Notes under the pieces: model-generated | Seen by the model: the letters and a program-made list of their open reading frames with translations, nothing else | Database searches by the model: none | Told to the model about the DNA's origin: nothing | Assembly: GCF_031582965.1 (NCBI RefSeq) | Contig: NZ_CP134049.1 | Coordinates: 2,542,001-2,606,000, forward strand | Direction: 5' to 3' | DNA: 64,000 bases | From: Bacillus sp. NEB1478 | GTDB taxonomy: Bacteria; Bacillota; Bacilli; Bacillales; Fictibacillaceae | Translations under genes and position numbers: made by a program | Shown: in pieces, positions 8,730 through 17,269 of the stretch | Position numbering within the stretch: position 1 is the first letter of the stretch | Layout of the letters: every line of letters begins with the position of its first letter

Positions 8730-9943
8730 GATGGTCCTTCTTTCTTTTCAAATAAAAATGGTGATGTACGAATACCTGACCTTCTAATTCGAGATTCTAC
8801 GTGAACTTTTACTTTCATTTGAGGAAAGATACTTTCATAATTTTTACTATAAACGTTTAACCATTTCTTTGGATCTTCGCGATATAAAAGTTCTCCAAAT
8901 CCTAATACATCACTATTAAGTTTTTGTGAAGCATATACGCCTTTAACTATTTCATTCTTTATCACCTTGTTAAATGTGTTTTCAAGCTTGAAAATTTCAG
9001 CTTCGTTTTCCAGATTAACTGGACAGTTTACTTCGGCTATATTAGTCTCTGGGTAAACAGCCACTTTTATCTCAGGGATATCCCCTTCTGTTAAGGCTGA
9101 TAATGATGTTTTCGATCGTACTACTTCGATATTAACGGCACCTTTATAACCTTTACAGCCAACCGAGATGGCAGAGCTTTTAATTTTTCCTTTTATCCAA
9201 ACAACTCCCCTGGCTTCTGGTCCATCTATCCAGCCTTTTAATTTACCGTTTTTAAAAACGCCCATACCAGACAGCCTGATTCGTGCAGGGTCTCCAACTT
9301 CATAGTTTTTTGCAGTTACGGCGAGTTCCTTGTCCCCCACGATTTCGAGGCCGTTGATAAGAGGTTCACCGCCCTCATTAATAATTGACTGCAATACTTC
9401 GTTAATATCTTGCTGAAGATTTTCCCCCCAGTTTTCTTCTGTTATTCTTAAGATAGCCGCTACCTCATCAGAAGTTACTTTGTCAATCGCGGAAAAAGTT
9501 CTCAAAATTTTAGAAGGTGTTGTTCCTCTTGCAACGAGCACTTGTATCGTAGAACGAACCTCGGGATCCCGGGAAACCATATCGAGCGCTTGATAAATAC
9601 TGTCTTTCGCAAGCTTTTCACTGAGTACAAGCATCCTTGCGTGTGCAAAAAATAGACGGCGCGAAGTTTGTCTCGAAGCATTGCGAGTGGCTTCCATTAT
9701 GTTTTTACCTCTGCTTTCGTAAACAGTAAATACGGGTTGTTTTCCTCCTCCGGCCCCTGTAATACCTGGAGCCACTTCCGTCGGGTTTACGATTTGATAA
9801 CTTACGATTAAATCACCATTTTTTGCCACATTAATGCCCATTCCCATCACGATAGACAGTTCATCTAACTCATGCTGATCCCAGCACCCAGTCAACAATA
9901 ACAAACACAATGAAAAGAGAATGAAACGCTTCAAGATCTTCAT
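8726..9943 (-). CDS. GerA-family germination receptor, lipoprotein (C) subunit
   Basis: 405 residues. N-terminal lipoprotein signal peptide with lipobox LLTGC (Cys 20) followed by WDQHELDELSIVMGMGIN, the hallmark of GerC subunits. It would be diacylglycerylated and anchored to the spore inner membrane beside the A and B subunits. It overlaps both neighbours by ATGA (9940-9943 with the A gene, 8726-8729 with the B gene), indicating translational coupling and equal subunit production. Confidence 0.94.
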   Translation of the reverse strand: MKILKRFILFSLCLLLLTGCWDQHELDELSIVMGMGINVAKNGDLIVSYQIVNPTEVAPGITGAGGGKQPVFTVYESRGKNIMEATRNASRQTSRRLFFAHARMLVLSEKLAKDSIYQALDMVSRDPEVRSTIQVLVARGTTPSKILRTFSAIDKVTSDEVAAILRITEENWGENLQQDINEVLQSIINEGGEPLINGLEIVGDKELAVTAKNYEVGDPARIRLSGMGVFKNGKLKGWIDGPEARGVVWIKGKIKSSAISVGCKGYKGAVNIEVVRSKTSLSALTEGDIPEIKVAVYPETNIAEVNCPVNLENEAEIFKLENTFNKVIKNEIVKGVYASQKLNSDVLGFGELLYREDPKKWLNVYSKNYESIFPQMKVKVHVESRIRRSGIRTSPFLFEKKEGPS

Positions 9944-11622
9944 CTTGTCGTATCCTCCTCCCTTTTTTTCTTTACTGTATAAGGTGCTGTGCGCGTCTGA
10001 TTTTTTCTTGCCAGTTTCTCAGGCCGCTTCAGCAGCTGTGTAATTGGAAAACGGAATAAACTGTCTTTTAAATCCTGAACTTGCAATGGGGCAAACGGGC
10101 TTAAGTATGGATAACCAAATGACCTTAAGCTAGTAAGATGCGCTACGATAACAATCAATGCAAGAGTGAGTCCGTAAAAACCGAAAATAGAAGAGATCAG
10201 CATTAGCGGAAAACGTAATAAACGGGCAGAAGTAGCTACCGCAAATGATGGCACAGCAAAACTAGCTACCGCTGTAATTCCAACAACGATTACCATAACC
10301 GGAGACACAAGTCCTGCCTGAACTGCTGCTTGACCTAATACGAGTGCCCCAACAATCGAAACGGTAACCCCAACCGCACGCGGCATCCGAATACCAGCTT
10401 CACGCAAAATTTCAAATGTAAATTCCATTATCATTGCTTCGGCAAGTGCTGGAAAAGGAACTCCTTCCCGCTGAGCTGCAATACCAAAAAGCAGCGTTGT
10501 CGGTATCATCGCTTGATGGAAAGTGGTCAGAGCTATGTAAGTTGATGGAGCGATCAACGAGATGATGAAAACTGAAAATCGTAGCAGCCTTAAAAAGCTG
10601 CTGATGTCATACCTCATATAATAGTCTTCAGCAGATTGGAAGAACTGAATAAACTGCGTGGGGGCGATTAATGCAAACGGAGTGCCATTAACTAGAATTC
10701 CCACGCGTCCTTCTAAGATGTTTCCTGCAACAACATCTGGCCTTTCTGTATCAACCATCTGAGGAAAAACCGTAATTGTTTCATCTTGAATAAATTCTTC
10801 GAGCTGTCCTGATTCAATAATGGCATCCGTTTTTATTTGGTTGATCCGTTCTTTTACTTCTTTAATTAAGAGCGGATTTGCAATATTATCTAAGTAAACA
10901 ATCGCTATATCGGTTTTTGTGACCTCACCGACTACAAACTTTTCAATTCTTAAATCTGGTGACCTTACAATTCTTCGTATCATGGAAATATTCGTCTTTA
11001 TTGTTTCCGTAAACCCTTGTTTCGGACCGCGTATTACCACTTCTGTCGTAGGTTCTTCAATTCCTCTCGCTTTACCGCCGCATGTGCCTAGTTTAAGTCC
11101 CTTTTTACTTCCCTCAATCAGCAAGACACTTAACCCAGCTAATAAGGACTCGATTAATTCTTCTTCTGTTTCGACATCTGATACTTTTCCAATAGAAATC
11201 CCATTTTGCTTAATATAGTGAAGAGTGTGTTCGAATGATATCGTTCTTGTCCTTTTTACAGGTCTTAGAGCCAATAAAGGCTCGATAATAAATTCATTGA
11301 CTAGCACCGGATCATTCAATTCTTCTAAAAAAATTACTGCTGCCGTTACTTTTTGATTGTGGTTCATTTCAATTTCGAATTCTCTAATGATTAGATCCAG
11401 TGGATCTCCAAGCCGGGTTTTCAGCTGCCTGAACGTAGTGTTCAGCACAGGACTTAGCTTTCCTTCTTCAACAGTTTCATTGTTAGAATATTGTTCTGAA
11501 CTGCCATTATCTTCAGAATGGGAAGCTGAAGGAGAGAAAGGGCTGTCACCTATTTTATTGTTAGCAACCATTTCAGAAAGCTTTTGTGTCTTCATATAAG
11601 GACGTTTCCTTCTATTTCGCAT
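9940..11622 (-). CDS. GerA-family germination receptor, A subunit
   Basis: 560 residues from the ATG at 11622, six bases past AAGGCGG; the ATG two codons earlier abuts the Shine-Dalgarno. Long hydrophilic N-terminal region with a Ser/Asn/Glu-rich stretch (about residues 20-60), the soluble GerA N-domain (about 60-290), then several membrane helices. The family motif VGILVNGTPFALIAPTQF (about 310-327) and the PRAVGVTVSIVGALVLGQAAV segment (about 410-430) are both present. First gene of the A-C-B operon. Confidence 0.94.
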   Translation of the reverse strand: MRNRRKRPYMKTQKLSEMVANNKIGDSPFSPSASHSEDNGSSEQYSNNETVEEGKLSPVLNTTFRQLKTRLGDPLDLIIREFEIEMNHNQKVTAAVIFLEELNDPVLVNEFIIEPLLALRPVKRTRTISFEHTLHYIKQNGISIGKVSDVETEEELIESLLAGLSVLLIEGSKKGLKLGTCGGKARGIEEPTTEVVIRGPKQGFTETIKTNISMIRRIVRSPDLRIEKFVVGEVTKTDIAIVYLDNIANPLLIKEVKERINQIKTDAIIESGQLEEFIQDETITVFPQMVDTERPDVVAGNILEGRVGILVNGTPFALIAPTQFIQFFQSAEDYYMRYDISSFLRLLRFSVFIISLIAPSTYIALTTFHQAMIPTTLLFGIAAQREGVPFPALAEAMIMEFTFEILREAGIRMPRAVGVTVSIVGALVLGQAAVQAGLVSPVMVIVVGITAVASFAVPSFAVATSARLLRFPLMLISSIFGFYGLTLALIVIVAHLTSLRSFGYPYLSPFAPLQVQDLKDSLFRFPITQLLKRPEKLARKNQTRTAPYTVKKKREEDTTR

Positions 11623-11884
11623 AACCATCCGCCTTTTTCCAATCTTTTCTTATCATTTGCACATCAGCTTATGGTTATGTAAATGGATTCAAAGGAAGGT
11701 AATTAACAACCATCTCACTAGCAAAAAAATCAATAAAGGAACGATTAAAAAGGTTTACAAAAGACAGAACCAGAATCATCATGGCAGAAAGGTTTTCGAG
11801 GAATCGACGGGCTGTTGCTTGCATTACAAACAACGAATAGCGGTGACTAATTGCGGGGCAGAAGATAAAATCTATGAACCATAT

Positions 11885-11912
11885 AAAAAAGCCTCTGATA
11901 AGCATCAGAGGC
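11885..11912 (-). terminator. strong minus-strand terminator
   Basis: GCCTCTGAT and ATCAGAGGC pair perfectly; on the minus strand the stem is followed by six T. It probably ends the thioesterase transcript, about 130 bases after its stop. Confidence 0.8.
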
Positions 11913-11935
11913 TTGTAGGAACGTAACAAATTAAA

Positions 11936-11958
11936 GGCCAGGGTGCTGTATCCCTGGC
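11936..11958. other. second stem-loop downstream of the thioesterase gene
   Basis: GCCAGGG pairs with CCCTGGC around an eight-base loop. There is no T-run, so it is probably a 3'-UTR structure rather than a terminator. Confidence 0.5.
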
Positions 11959-12043
11959 TGGAAAAAGGTTAGCTTAATTATATCATCTTATTTCTTATTT
12001 GCGAATCTTTACACCGCGAAATTTCAAAAATAAATCTTTATAC

Positions 12044-12562
12044 TCAAATTATCTCCCAAGGCTTTTTCACACCGAATTCTTTTGCTAATTTTTTGCTTTC
12101 TTCACGCCGCTTTTTACGTGCAACTGCTCGTTCTGGAGCGTGTTGGTGCAGCCATTTCTCCTCCTCTGTCTGAGGTATGACTTTTGGCACAGGAGTAGGC
12201 TTTCCTTCCTCATCCAATGCAACAAAGGTTAAAAATGAGACTGCACAAACCTTACGCTCTCCAGATAATAGATTTTCAGCGATGACTTTTATGAAAACTT
12301 CCATGGATGTTGTCTTTGTCCATGTTACAAAAGATTCCAGACATACAGAATGTCCAACCTTTATTGGCTGAAGAAAATCAACTGAATCTGTTGAAGCCGT
12401 CACTACATTTTTTCGTGCATGCCGAATTGCCGAAATTGCTGCAACATCATCAATGTAAGCCATTAGTTTTCCGCCGAAAAGTGTTCCGTGATTGTTTGTA
12501 TCAGGCGGCAGTACAACAGAGGATTTAACCGTTCTGGATTCCATCACATATTTTTCATTCAT
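12044..12562 (-). CDS. ykhA: acyl-CoA thioesterase, hot-dog fold (YkhA-like)
   Basis: 172 residues, the length of the YciA/YkhA single-hot-dog acyl-CoA hydrolases. The family signature PPDTNNHGTLFGGKLMAYIDDVA (residues about 19-41) contains the catalytic Asn/His-Gly and the GG turn, and the Asp of the ASTDSVDFL segment follows. A basic tail (ARKKRREESKK) ends the protein. It hydrolyses acyl-CoA esters in the cytosol; chain-length preference is not readable. Single gene with its own ribosome binding site. Confidence 0.9.
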   Translation of the reverse strand: MNEKYVMESRTVKSSVVLPPDTNNHGTLFGGKLMAYIDDVAAISAIRHARKNVVTASTDSVDFLQPIKVGHSVCLESFVTWTKTTSMEVFIKVIAENLLSGERKVCAVSFLTFVALDEEGKPTPVPKVIPQTEEEKWLHQHAPERAVARKKRREESKKLAKEFGVKKPWEII

Positions 12563-12628
12563 TATTTCAAACTCCTATCCATTTTCAACATCATTATTAG
12601 TTTTTGATATTTTTCTTTGAAATATGGA

Positions 12629-12661
12629 AAGACCTCTGCTTGTACAACACACAGAGGTCTT
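12629..12661 (-). terminator. terminator of the 6-phosphogluconate dehydrogenase gene
   Basis: AGACCTCTG and CAGAGGTCT form a 9-bp stem just after the stop, with TTTCC following on the minus strand. Confidence 0.8.
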
Positions 12662-12674
12662 AGAATACAGTGAG

Positions 12675-13571
12675 TTATTTTTTAACGACAGCATGTCCGC
12701 CGAATTCATTTCGAAGAGCTGCTACCACTTTTCCGTGGAAAGTATCGTCTTCCAATGAACGGAATCGCATGAATTGAGAAAGAGCAATGACTGGAGCAGA
12801 AGCCTGATAATCAAGTGCAGCTTCGACTGTCCAGATCCCCTCGCCTGATGAATTCATCACTCCGCGAATATCTTCAAGTTTCGGCTGTTTGCTGAAAGCA
12901 TTCTCCATAAGCTCCATAAGCCAGCTTCTGATCACTGAACCATTGTTCCAAACTTTTGAAACCGCTTCGTAATCGTAATCAAAATCACTCTTGTCAAGGA
13001 TTTCAAATCCTTCACCGATTGCTTGCATCATGCCATACTCGATTCCGTTATGAACCATCTTTAGGAAATGTCCGCTTCCTGCACGACCAGTGATCATAAA
13101 TCCGTTCTCAACACAGATTTTCTCATAAAGTGGTGCAAGATAATTTACAGCCTCTTCGTCTCCGCCCATCATCGCGCAAAGTCCATGGCGAGCACCGTCT
13201 GTTCCGCCGCTCGTACCAACGTCTACAAAGTGGATTCCTTCTGCTTTCAGCTCTTCATAACGGCGTAATGTATGTTTGTACATGGAGTTCCCTGCATCAA
13301 TGATGATGTCACCTTCAGTCAGGTGTGGTTTAAGTTCACTGATTACTTTGTCTACGATTTCGCCGGCAGGTACAAGCAATATAACCGCTTTTTTCCCAGT
13401 AAAAGTGTTCGTAAGCTCTTCGATTGAGTTTACTCCTTTAACACCTTGAGAAGAAATCTCGCTAACTGTATCTTTATTAACGTCTGTCGCAATTACAGTA
13501 TATCCTTTGTCGTTCATGTTCAATGCCATATTAAAGCCCATTTTACCAAGGCCGATTAAACCGATTTCCAT
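12675..13571 (-). CDS. 6-phosphogluconate dehydrogenase, short (about 300-aa) decarboxylating type
   Basis: 298 residues from the ATG at 13571 (MEIGLIGLGKMG); the GTG four codons earlier overlaps the GGAG site. The Rossmann motif GLIGLGKMGFNMALN begins at residue 4. Substrate and catalytic motifs are DVGTSGGTDGA (about 118-128) and the Lys/Asn pair GSGHFLKMVHNGIEYG (about 164-179). A short all-helical C-domain replaces the longer tail of the 470-aa enzymes. This matches the YqeC/GndA-type short class, often NAD-dependent. Reaction: 6-phosphogluconate to ribulose 5-phosphate and CO2. No gluconate genes adjoin it. Confidence 0.9.
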   Translation of the reverse strand: MEIGLIGLGKMGFNMALNMNDKGYTVIATDVNKDTVSEISSQGVKGVNSIEELTNTFTGKKAVILLVPAGEIVDKVISELKPHLTEGDIIIDAGNSMYKHTLRRYEELKAEGIHFVDVGTSGGTDGARHGLCAMMGGDEEAVNYLAPLYEKICVENGFMITGRAGSGHFLKMVHNGIEYGMMQAIGEGFEILDKSDFDYDYEAVSKVWNNGSVIRSWLMELMENAFSKQPKLEDIRGVMNSSGEGIWTVEAALDYQASAPVIALSQFMRFRSLEDDTFHGKVVAALRNEFGGHAVVKK

Positions 13572-13984
13572 AGTATCAATCACTCCATTTTATGTATTTC
13601 TTACTTCTCGTATTATTCCACAAAATAAAGGCACTTAACCTCTACTTGCAACACTGTCTATTACATTATCGAAAAATCAATAAAAATACAATTATTTTAG
13701 GTATTTTCTCTAATTTACTAAAGGATTTTTATATTAATAACCATTAACCTATAACAAAAATCGGTTGTCCACATATCTTATTAAATTGATGTTTTTAGTT
13801 GAGCCATCATTTTTACTTATTTCCACAGTAATCCCCAATATTCCCACGTTAATTTAGATAATTCCACGCAACTCTAAATTAACCGATTTCCGACAAAAAA
13901 AGACCCAAAAGATTAAAAAATCGTCTTTTAGGTCATCGTCTTTATATTGCAGAATAAAATGGTGTCCATACCACAAATACAAAA
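13572..13984. other. 413-bp AT-rich intergenic region with a phased array
   Basis: No gene seen. The region holds the array at 13804-13893, an imperfect AAAAGA/TCTTTT hairpin at about 13900-13936, and then runs into the composite palindrome that forms the 3' end of degV. Confidence 0.6.
13804..13893 (-). repeat. phased array, CGTGGAATTA-type units every 19-21 bp
   Basis: On the plus strand, CCA(C/T) or CCG cores start at 13804, 13823, 13844, 13864 and 13883. Read on the minus strand the best units are CGTGGAATTATC.AAATTAA and CGTGGGAATATTGGGGATTA. These match the alternating units of the array at 17898-18010 closely, so the two are members of one sequence family in opposite orientation. Confidence 0.75.
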
Positions 13985-14018
13985 TCAGGGATTTTGTATT
14001 TGTATGGGGTCAGACCCC
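13973..14018. repeat. composite palindrome element, copy 1
   Basis: ACAAATACAAAATC (13973-13986) pairs with GATTTTGTATTTGT (13990-14003) around a three-base loop, followed two bases later by GGGGTCAGACCCC (14006-14018). The element overlaps the end of the degV reading frame and can act as a terminator-like hairpin. Confidence 0.85.
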
Positions 14019-14854
14019 TTGTACCATAGTATGCCCAGCGTGCCTGCGCCTACGTGTACGCCGATAGCTGGACTCAGTTTCCCTAAGTTTATCGTTATAT
14101 CCGGATACTTTTCTCGCAAATAAGCAGCCCACGTTTCTGCTTTTTCTGAAGATCCGCTGTAAACAACACTAACACCTTCTACAGGAGAGCGGTTTGCCGC
14201 TTCCTCAAATAGCCCTAATACCCGTGCTTCTGCTTTTTTCAGCGTTCTCACTTTTTCAAAAGGAACGAGGGAGCCATTATCAAACGTCAAAATCGGTTTA
14301 ATCTGCAGCAAATTCCCAACTAAAAAGCTTGCGCCGGACAATCTACCGCCTCGCCTTAGCTGCTCTAAGCTTCCAATACATACGAACCCATTTACCCGAT
14401 TTGCCGTTTCACGCAAAGATTCTGCTATTTCTTCTGGTCCAAGCCCTTCATCTTCGAGTTTTTTTCCTTTTAATAAAAGCTGCCTCATGGATTCTGAAAC
14501 AATTTTAGAATCTACAATATGAACAGGAAAATCGGCGGCTTCAGATCCAAGTCTCGAACCGTTTATCGTTCCACTGAATTTTTCAGAAACATGAATTGCT
14601 ATCGCACAGTCATAATTATGCTTTAACACTTCATAGAAATCGGAAAATTCACCAGGTGTAGGCTGACTTGTCTTTGGCAATTCATCACAGTCATCCAGCT
14701 TGTTATAAAACTCATCCGGAGTAATGTCCACTCCGTCTTTATAAATGGTTTCATTCATTAAAATGGATACAGGAATAACATGTACACCAAGTTGTTTCGC
14801 TTCTTCTGGCGTAATACAACTCGTGCTGTCTGTAACCCAAGCGATACGTGTCAT
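13985..14854 (-). CDS. DegV family fatty-acid-binding protein
   Basis: 289 residues with the DegV motifs: VTDSTSCITPEEAKQ at the N-terminus, DGVDITPDEFY, SQPTPGEF and the lipid-head-group segment SGTINGSR. DegV/FakB proteins bind a fatty acid and, with FakA kinase, supply acyl-phosphate for phospholipid synthesis. The last ten residues (GSDPIQIQNP) and the stop codon are encoded by the composite palindrome at 13973-14018, so the native C-terminus was replaced by repeat sequence. No fakA-like gene is adjacent. Confidence 0.9.
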   Translation of the reverse strand: MTRIAWVTDSTSCITPEEAKQLGVHVIPVSILMNETIYKDGVDITPDEFYNKLDDCDELPKTSQPTPGEFSDFYEVLKHNYDCAIAIHVSEKFSGTINGSRLGSEAADFPVHIVDSKIVSESMRQLLLKGKKLEDEGLGPEEIAESLRETANRVNGFVCIGSLEQLRRGGRLSGASFLVGNLLQIKPILTFDNGSLVPFEKVRTLKKAEARVLGLFEEAANRSPVEGVSVVYSGSSEKAETWAAYLREKYPDITINLGKLSPAIGVHVGAGTLGILWYKGSDPIQIQNP

Positions 14855-15028
14855 TCAATTTCCCCCTTTTTCTCTCTCTTCTATTGGCTATTTAGGAAAC
14901 AAAATCCTCTTTTGCCAATAAAAAATATTTACAATACTACAAAATTTTATATTTAAATAACTTAAATACTCTCACATGTATACACATTGGGTACTAGATA
15001 ATTTATACTAATAATAAAGTAATCGTAG

Positions 15029-15050
15029 TATAATCGAATGGTATTCGATT
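15029..15050 (+). promoter_or_regulatory. promoter -10 box overlapping a MarR-type operator
   Basis: TATAAT at 15029-15034 overlaps a perfect 19-bp palindrome AATCGAATGGTATTCGATT at 15032-15050, 37 bases before the marR-like start codon. Size and position suit a dimeric MarR regulator repressing its own gene. A -35 box is not clear. Confidence 0.7.
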
Positions 15051-15086
15051 TTTAAGTGGTGTACTGTAAGCTAAGGAGGCATTACT

Positions 15087-15530
15087 GTGAAAGTGTTAGT
15101 GGAAAAAACGAATATTTTAGTAGAAGTTGAGCGAATAGAAAAAGCGTTCTTAGAAATTATGGACGTAATCAAGCCTGAAATTTGGGAAGATGAAGAGATT
15201 ACCTCTACACAGTTTCAAATATTGAAAACACTTTCCACGCGTGACAAATGGACAGTCTCTGAAATCGCTGATGCCATGAAAGTACGTGCAAGTGCTACTA
15301 CTGTAATCATCGATCGTCTTGTAAAAAGAGGTTACGTTGACCGTTATCGTTCTGAACTAGATCGCAGAATCGTTTATGTTCATCTTAACCAAAGTGGTTT
15401 TGATAATTTTGAACGCATTCAAGAGAAAAGAAACGGAGTACTTCTCAAATACGTTTCTCAACTTACAGAAAAACAATTGACTGAAATGGTCAGCTGTATC
15501 GAACAACTTTCTTCCATTGTAAAAAACTAA
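15087..15530 (+). CDS. MarR family transcriptional regulator
   Basis: 147 residues; GTG start behind AAGGAGG. Winged HTH at about residues 45-110 (TVSEIADAMKVRASATTVIIDRL recognition region, then the wing YRSELDRRIVYVHL with the conserved D-R-R). Flanking helices form the dimer interface. The perfect palindrome at its -10 region suggests autorepression. No target gene lies in the same unit, so the ligand and regulon are unknown. Confidence 0.9.
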   Translation: MKVLVEKTNILVEVERIEKAFLEIMDVIKPEIWEDEEITSTQFQILKTLSTRDKWTVSEIADAMKVRASATTVIIDRLVKRGYVDRYRSELDRRIVYVHLNQSGFDNFERIQEKRNGVLLKYVSQLTEKQLTEMVSCIEQLSSIVKN

Positions 15531-15889
15531 TATTATTAAACCTATCCTAATAACTAATCGCAGCTTATTCCTACTAATTTATATAGATGGTTTAACACGT
15601 CTCTGAAAATGCGGCGTGTTTTTTTTATTCTTGTTCATAGGAAAACTGCGGTACTTTGGCTAGAAAAAGACTGCCGTATCCTTTGAAACGAAGGATCAGA
15701 AGCAGACTATATGTTCATTTTTATAAAGAGAGTATGTTTTCATTCATTTTATGTAAAATCAATGGAAAAGTAATAGCACTTTATTCAAACAAATTTCATG
15801 AAACACTAACATTTCTCCCATAATGTACGATATTAAATAAACAGAATAGTGCTAAAGGTTTACAATATCTCTAATTATGGGAGTCATAT
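15531..15889. other. 359-bp intergenic region, terminator only
   Basis: Contains the marR terminator at its start and the untranslated region of the WYL regulator at its end; I see no repeat or gene in between. Confidence 0.6.
15594..15627 (+). terminator. terminator of the MarR gene
   Basis: AACACG and CGTGTT form a short stem followed by an eight-T run. Confidence 0.75.
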
Positions 15890-16843
15890 ATGTCGAGAAT
15901 CAAAAGATTGGAAAGATTGTTGCTTTCCATAAATTCAAAAAAACATTTTACTTTAAAAGAATTAGCGGAGGAATTTCAAGTTTCTACCCGGACTATACAG
16001 CGTGATCTATTAAGTTTGATGGAGATGGGACTGCCTATTATTTCTGAGTTTGGACCTCATGGTGGATATCGTATGGTAAATGACCGTATTCTACCACCGA
16101 TCGGTTTCACGGAGATGGAGGCATCTGCTATCTTGTTTAGTTTGCAAACATTTGAAGAAGAAAGCTTTCCTTTTCAAATTCAGAGCCGTTCAGTTGCTAA
16201 TAAGCTTCTTCATTATCTCCCAGATGATGCAAAGGACAGCTGGAATGATGTACAAAAGCGATTATTCGTTCAGAAGCCTCTTCCAAAGCACAGCAATTTT
16301 GCACCAGTAATGCTTGAAGCAGCCATTAAACAAAAAATAGTGACGATTCACCATCAAGAAGAAGGTACTAAACTATACAGCAACATACAGCCTATAGGAA
16401 TTTATAGTGAAAATGGGGATTGGTACTGTCCAGCCTATTCCTATTCCCTTTCAGATTTTCATATTTTTTGTTTAAATGACGTCTTGAATGCTGTAATCAA
16501 CTTTGAACCAATGGAAGTGAAAGATTTTTCAGAGATTACGATCCATAATTGGGCAGCCGAAATCGTCCCTCGGTCTTTTTTGCATCTGGATGCTGATATT
16601 GAACCCGAAGGAATATCTTACTGTAAGTCGCATCCTTATTTGAAAACAATGTTAACGATTGATGAAAATGGTGCAGCGCATCTAAATGGACAAATTTTAT
16701 ACATGCATATAAAAAAGTTCGCTGAGTATTTGTGGATTTTAAAAGGAGACATCATTGTACATTCCCCGCAGGAAATCAGGCAATTACATATGCAATGGTC
16801 TGAAGAAATCTCACAAAAATATTCCACTTTGCTAAATATGTAA
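15890..16843 (+). CDS. YafY/DeoR-type HTH and WYL-domain regulator
   Basis: 317 residues. N-terminal HTH_11 domain (about 1-60: FTLKELAEEFQVSTRTIQRDLLSL). The middle WYL region is degenerate, with WYCPAYS in place of the usual W-Y-L-x-G/A-Y, and a C-terminal WCX-like domain follows (about 235-310). WYL domains sense small ligands or single-stranded nucleic acid. Start ATG after GGGAG. Monocistronic; its target is unknown. Confidence 0.85.
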   Translation: MSRIKRLERLLLSINSKKHFTLKELAEEFQVSTRTIQRDLLSLMEMGLPIISEFGPHGGYRMVNDRILPPIGFTEMEASAILFSLQTFEEESFPFQIQSRSVANKLLHYLPDDAKDSWNDVQKRLFVQKPLPKHSNFAPVMLEAAIKQKIVTIHHQEEGTKLYSNIQPIGIYSENGDWYCPAYSYSLSDFHIFCLNDVLNAVINFEPMEVKDFSEITIHNWAAEIVPRSFLHLDADIEPEGISYCKSHPYLKTMLTIDENGAAHLNGQILYMHIKKFAEYLWILKGDIIVHSPQEIRQLHMQWSEEISQKYSTLLNM

Positions 16844-16911
16844 TCTAATTGATACATAATTTCCGTCATTTGGGAGTATACTATAAGTAGTAAAGAAAAA
16901 GGGGGATAACT

Positions 16912-17100
16912 ATGGCTTTTTTTTCAAAACAACCTTCAGAGCCGATTCCAGACGTAGAAACAAAGGTATGGGCTTGCACAGGTGATGGCTGCACATGCTG
17001 GATGCGCGCTGATTATTCTTTGCAAAAAGAACCGCAATGTCCCATTTGTAAATCTGATATGAGTGAAGAAATTCGTATGCTTCCTGAACTCAAAAGCTAA
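16912..17100 (+). CDS. ydjO: cold-inducible YdjO-type zinc-ribbon protein
   Basis: 62 residues, RBS AAGGGGG. Cys residues at WACTGDGCTCWMR and CPICKSDM make a small zinc ribbon, the pattern of the Bacillus YdjO family, annotated as cold-inducible in B. subtilis. The biochemical role is unknown. Monocistronic with its own terminator. Confidence 0.88.
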   Translation: MAFFSKQPSEPIPDVETKVWACTGDGCTCWMRADYSLQKEPQCPICKSDMSEEIRMLPELKS

Positions 17101-17118
17101 TAACAGATAGATGAAGCG

Positions 17119-17145
17119 AGCCGGGTAAACACCCCCGGCTTTTTC
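17119..17145 (+). terminator. terminator of ydjO
   Basis: AGCCGGG/CCCGGCT stem followed by TTTTTC. Confidence 0.85.
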
Positions 17146-17207
17146 TATTTGTCTCTGCTCTATACCTCTTTCTGCTTATATTGTCGCTCCCGTCGTTTAT
17201 GTTAAGT

Positions 17208-17233
17208 GTTTATCTTTTAACAGATGCGGGTAC
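17208..17233 (+). promoter_or_regulatory. SigB-like general-stress promoter
   Basis: GTTTAT (17208-17213), a 14-base spacer and GGGTAC (17228-17233) match the sigma-B consensus GTTTAA-N12-15-GGGTAT, 37 bases before the ytxH-type start codon. YtxH-family genes of B. subtilis are general-stress genes, so the assignment is coherent. Confidence 0.7.
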
Positions 17234-17269
17234 GTTTTCTATACAAGTAAAAAAGGAGGAATAGATATT

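Larger units (their letters stand above)
11623..12043. other. 421-bp region without a credible gene, two stem-loops
   Basis: Open frames run on both strands (89 codons plus, 84 codons minus), but neither has a ribosome binding site, the minus one starts with TTG, and both cross the strong hairpin at 11885-11912. Apart from the two hairpins I see nothing. Confidence 0.6.

Noticed and set aside
11657..11929. Open frames on both strands (89 and 84 codons) between gerA and the thioesterase gene
   Set aside because: No ribosome binding sites, one starts with TTG, and both are crossed by a strong terminator hairpin.
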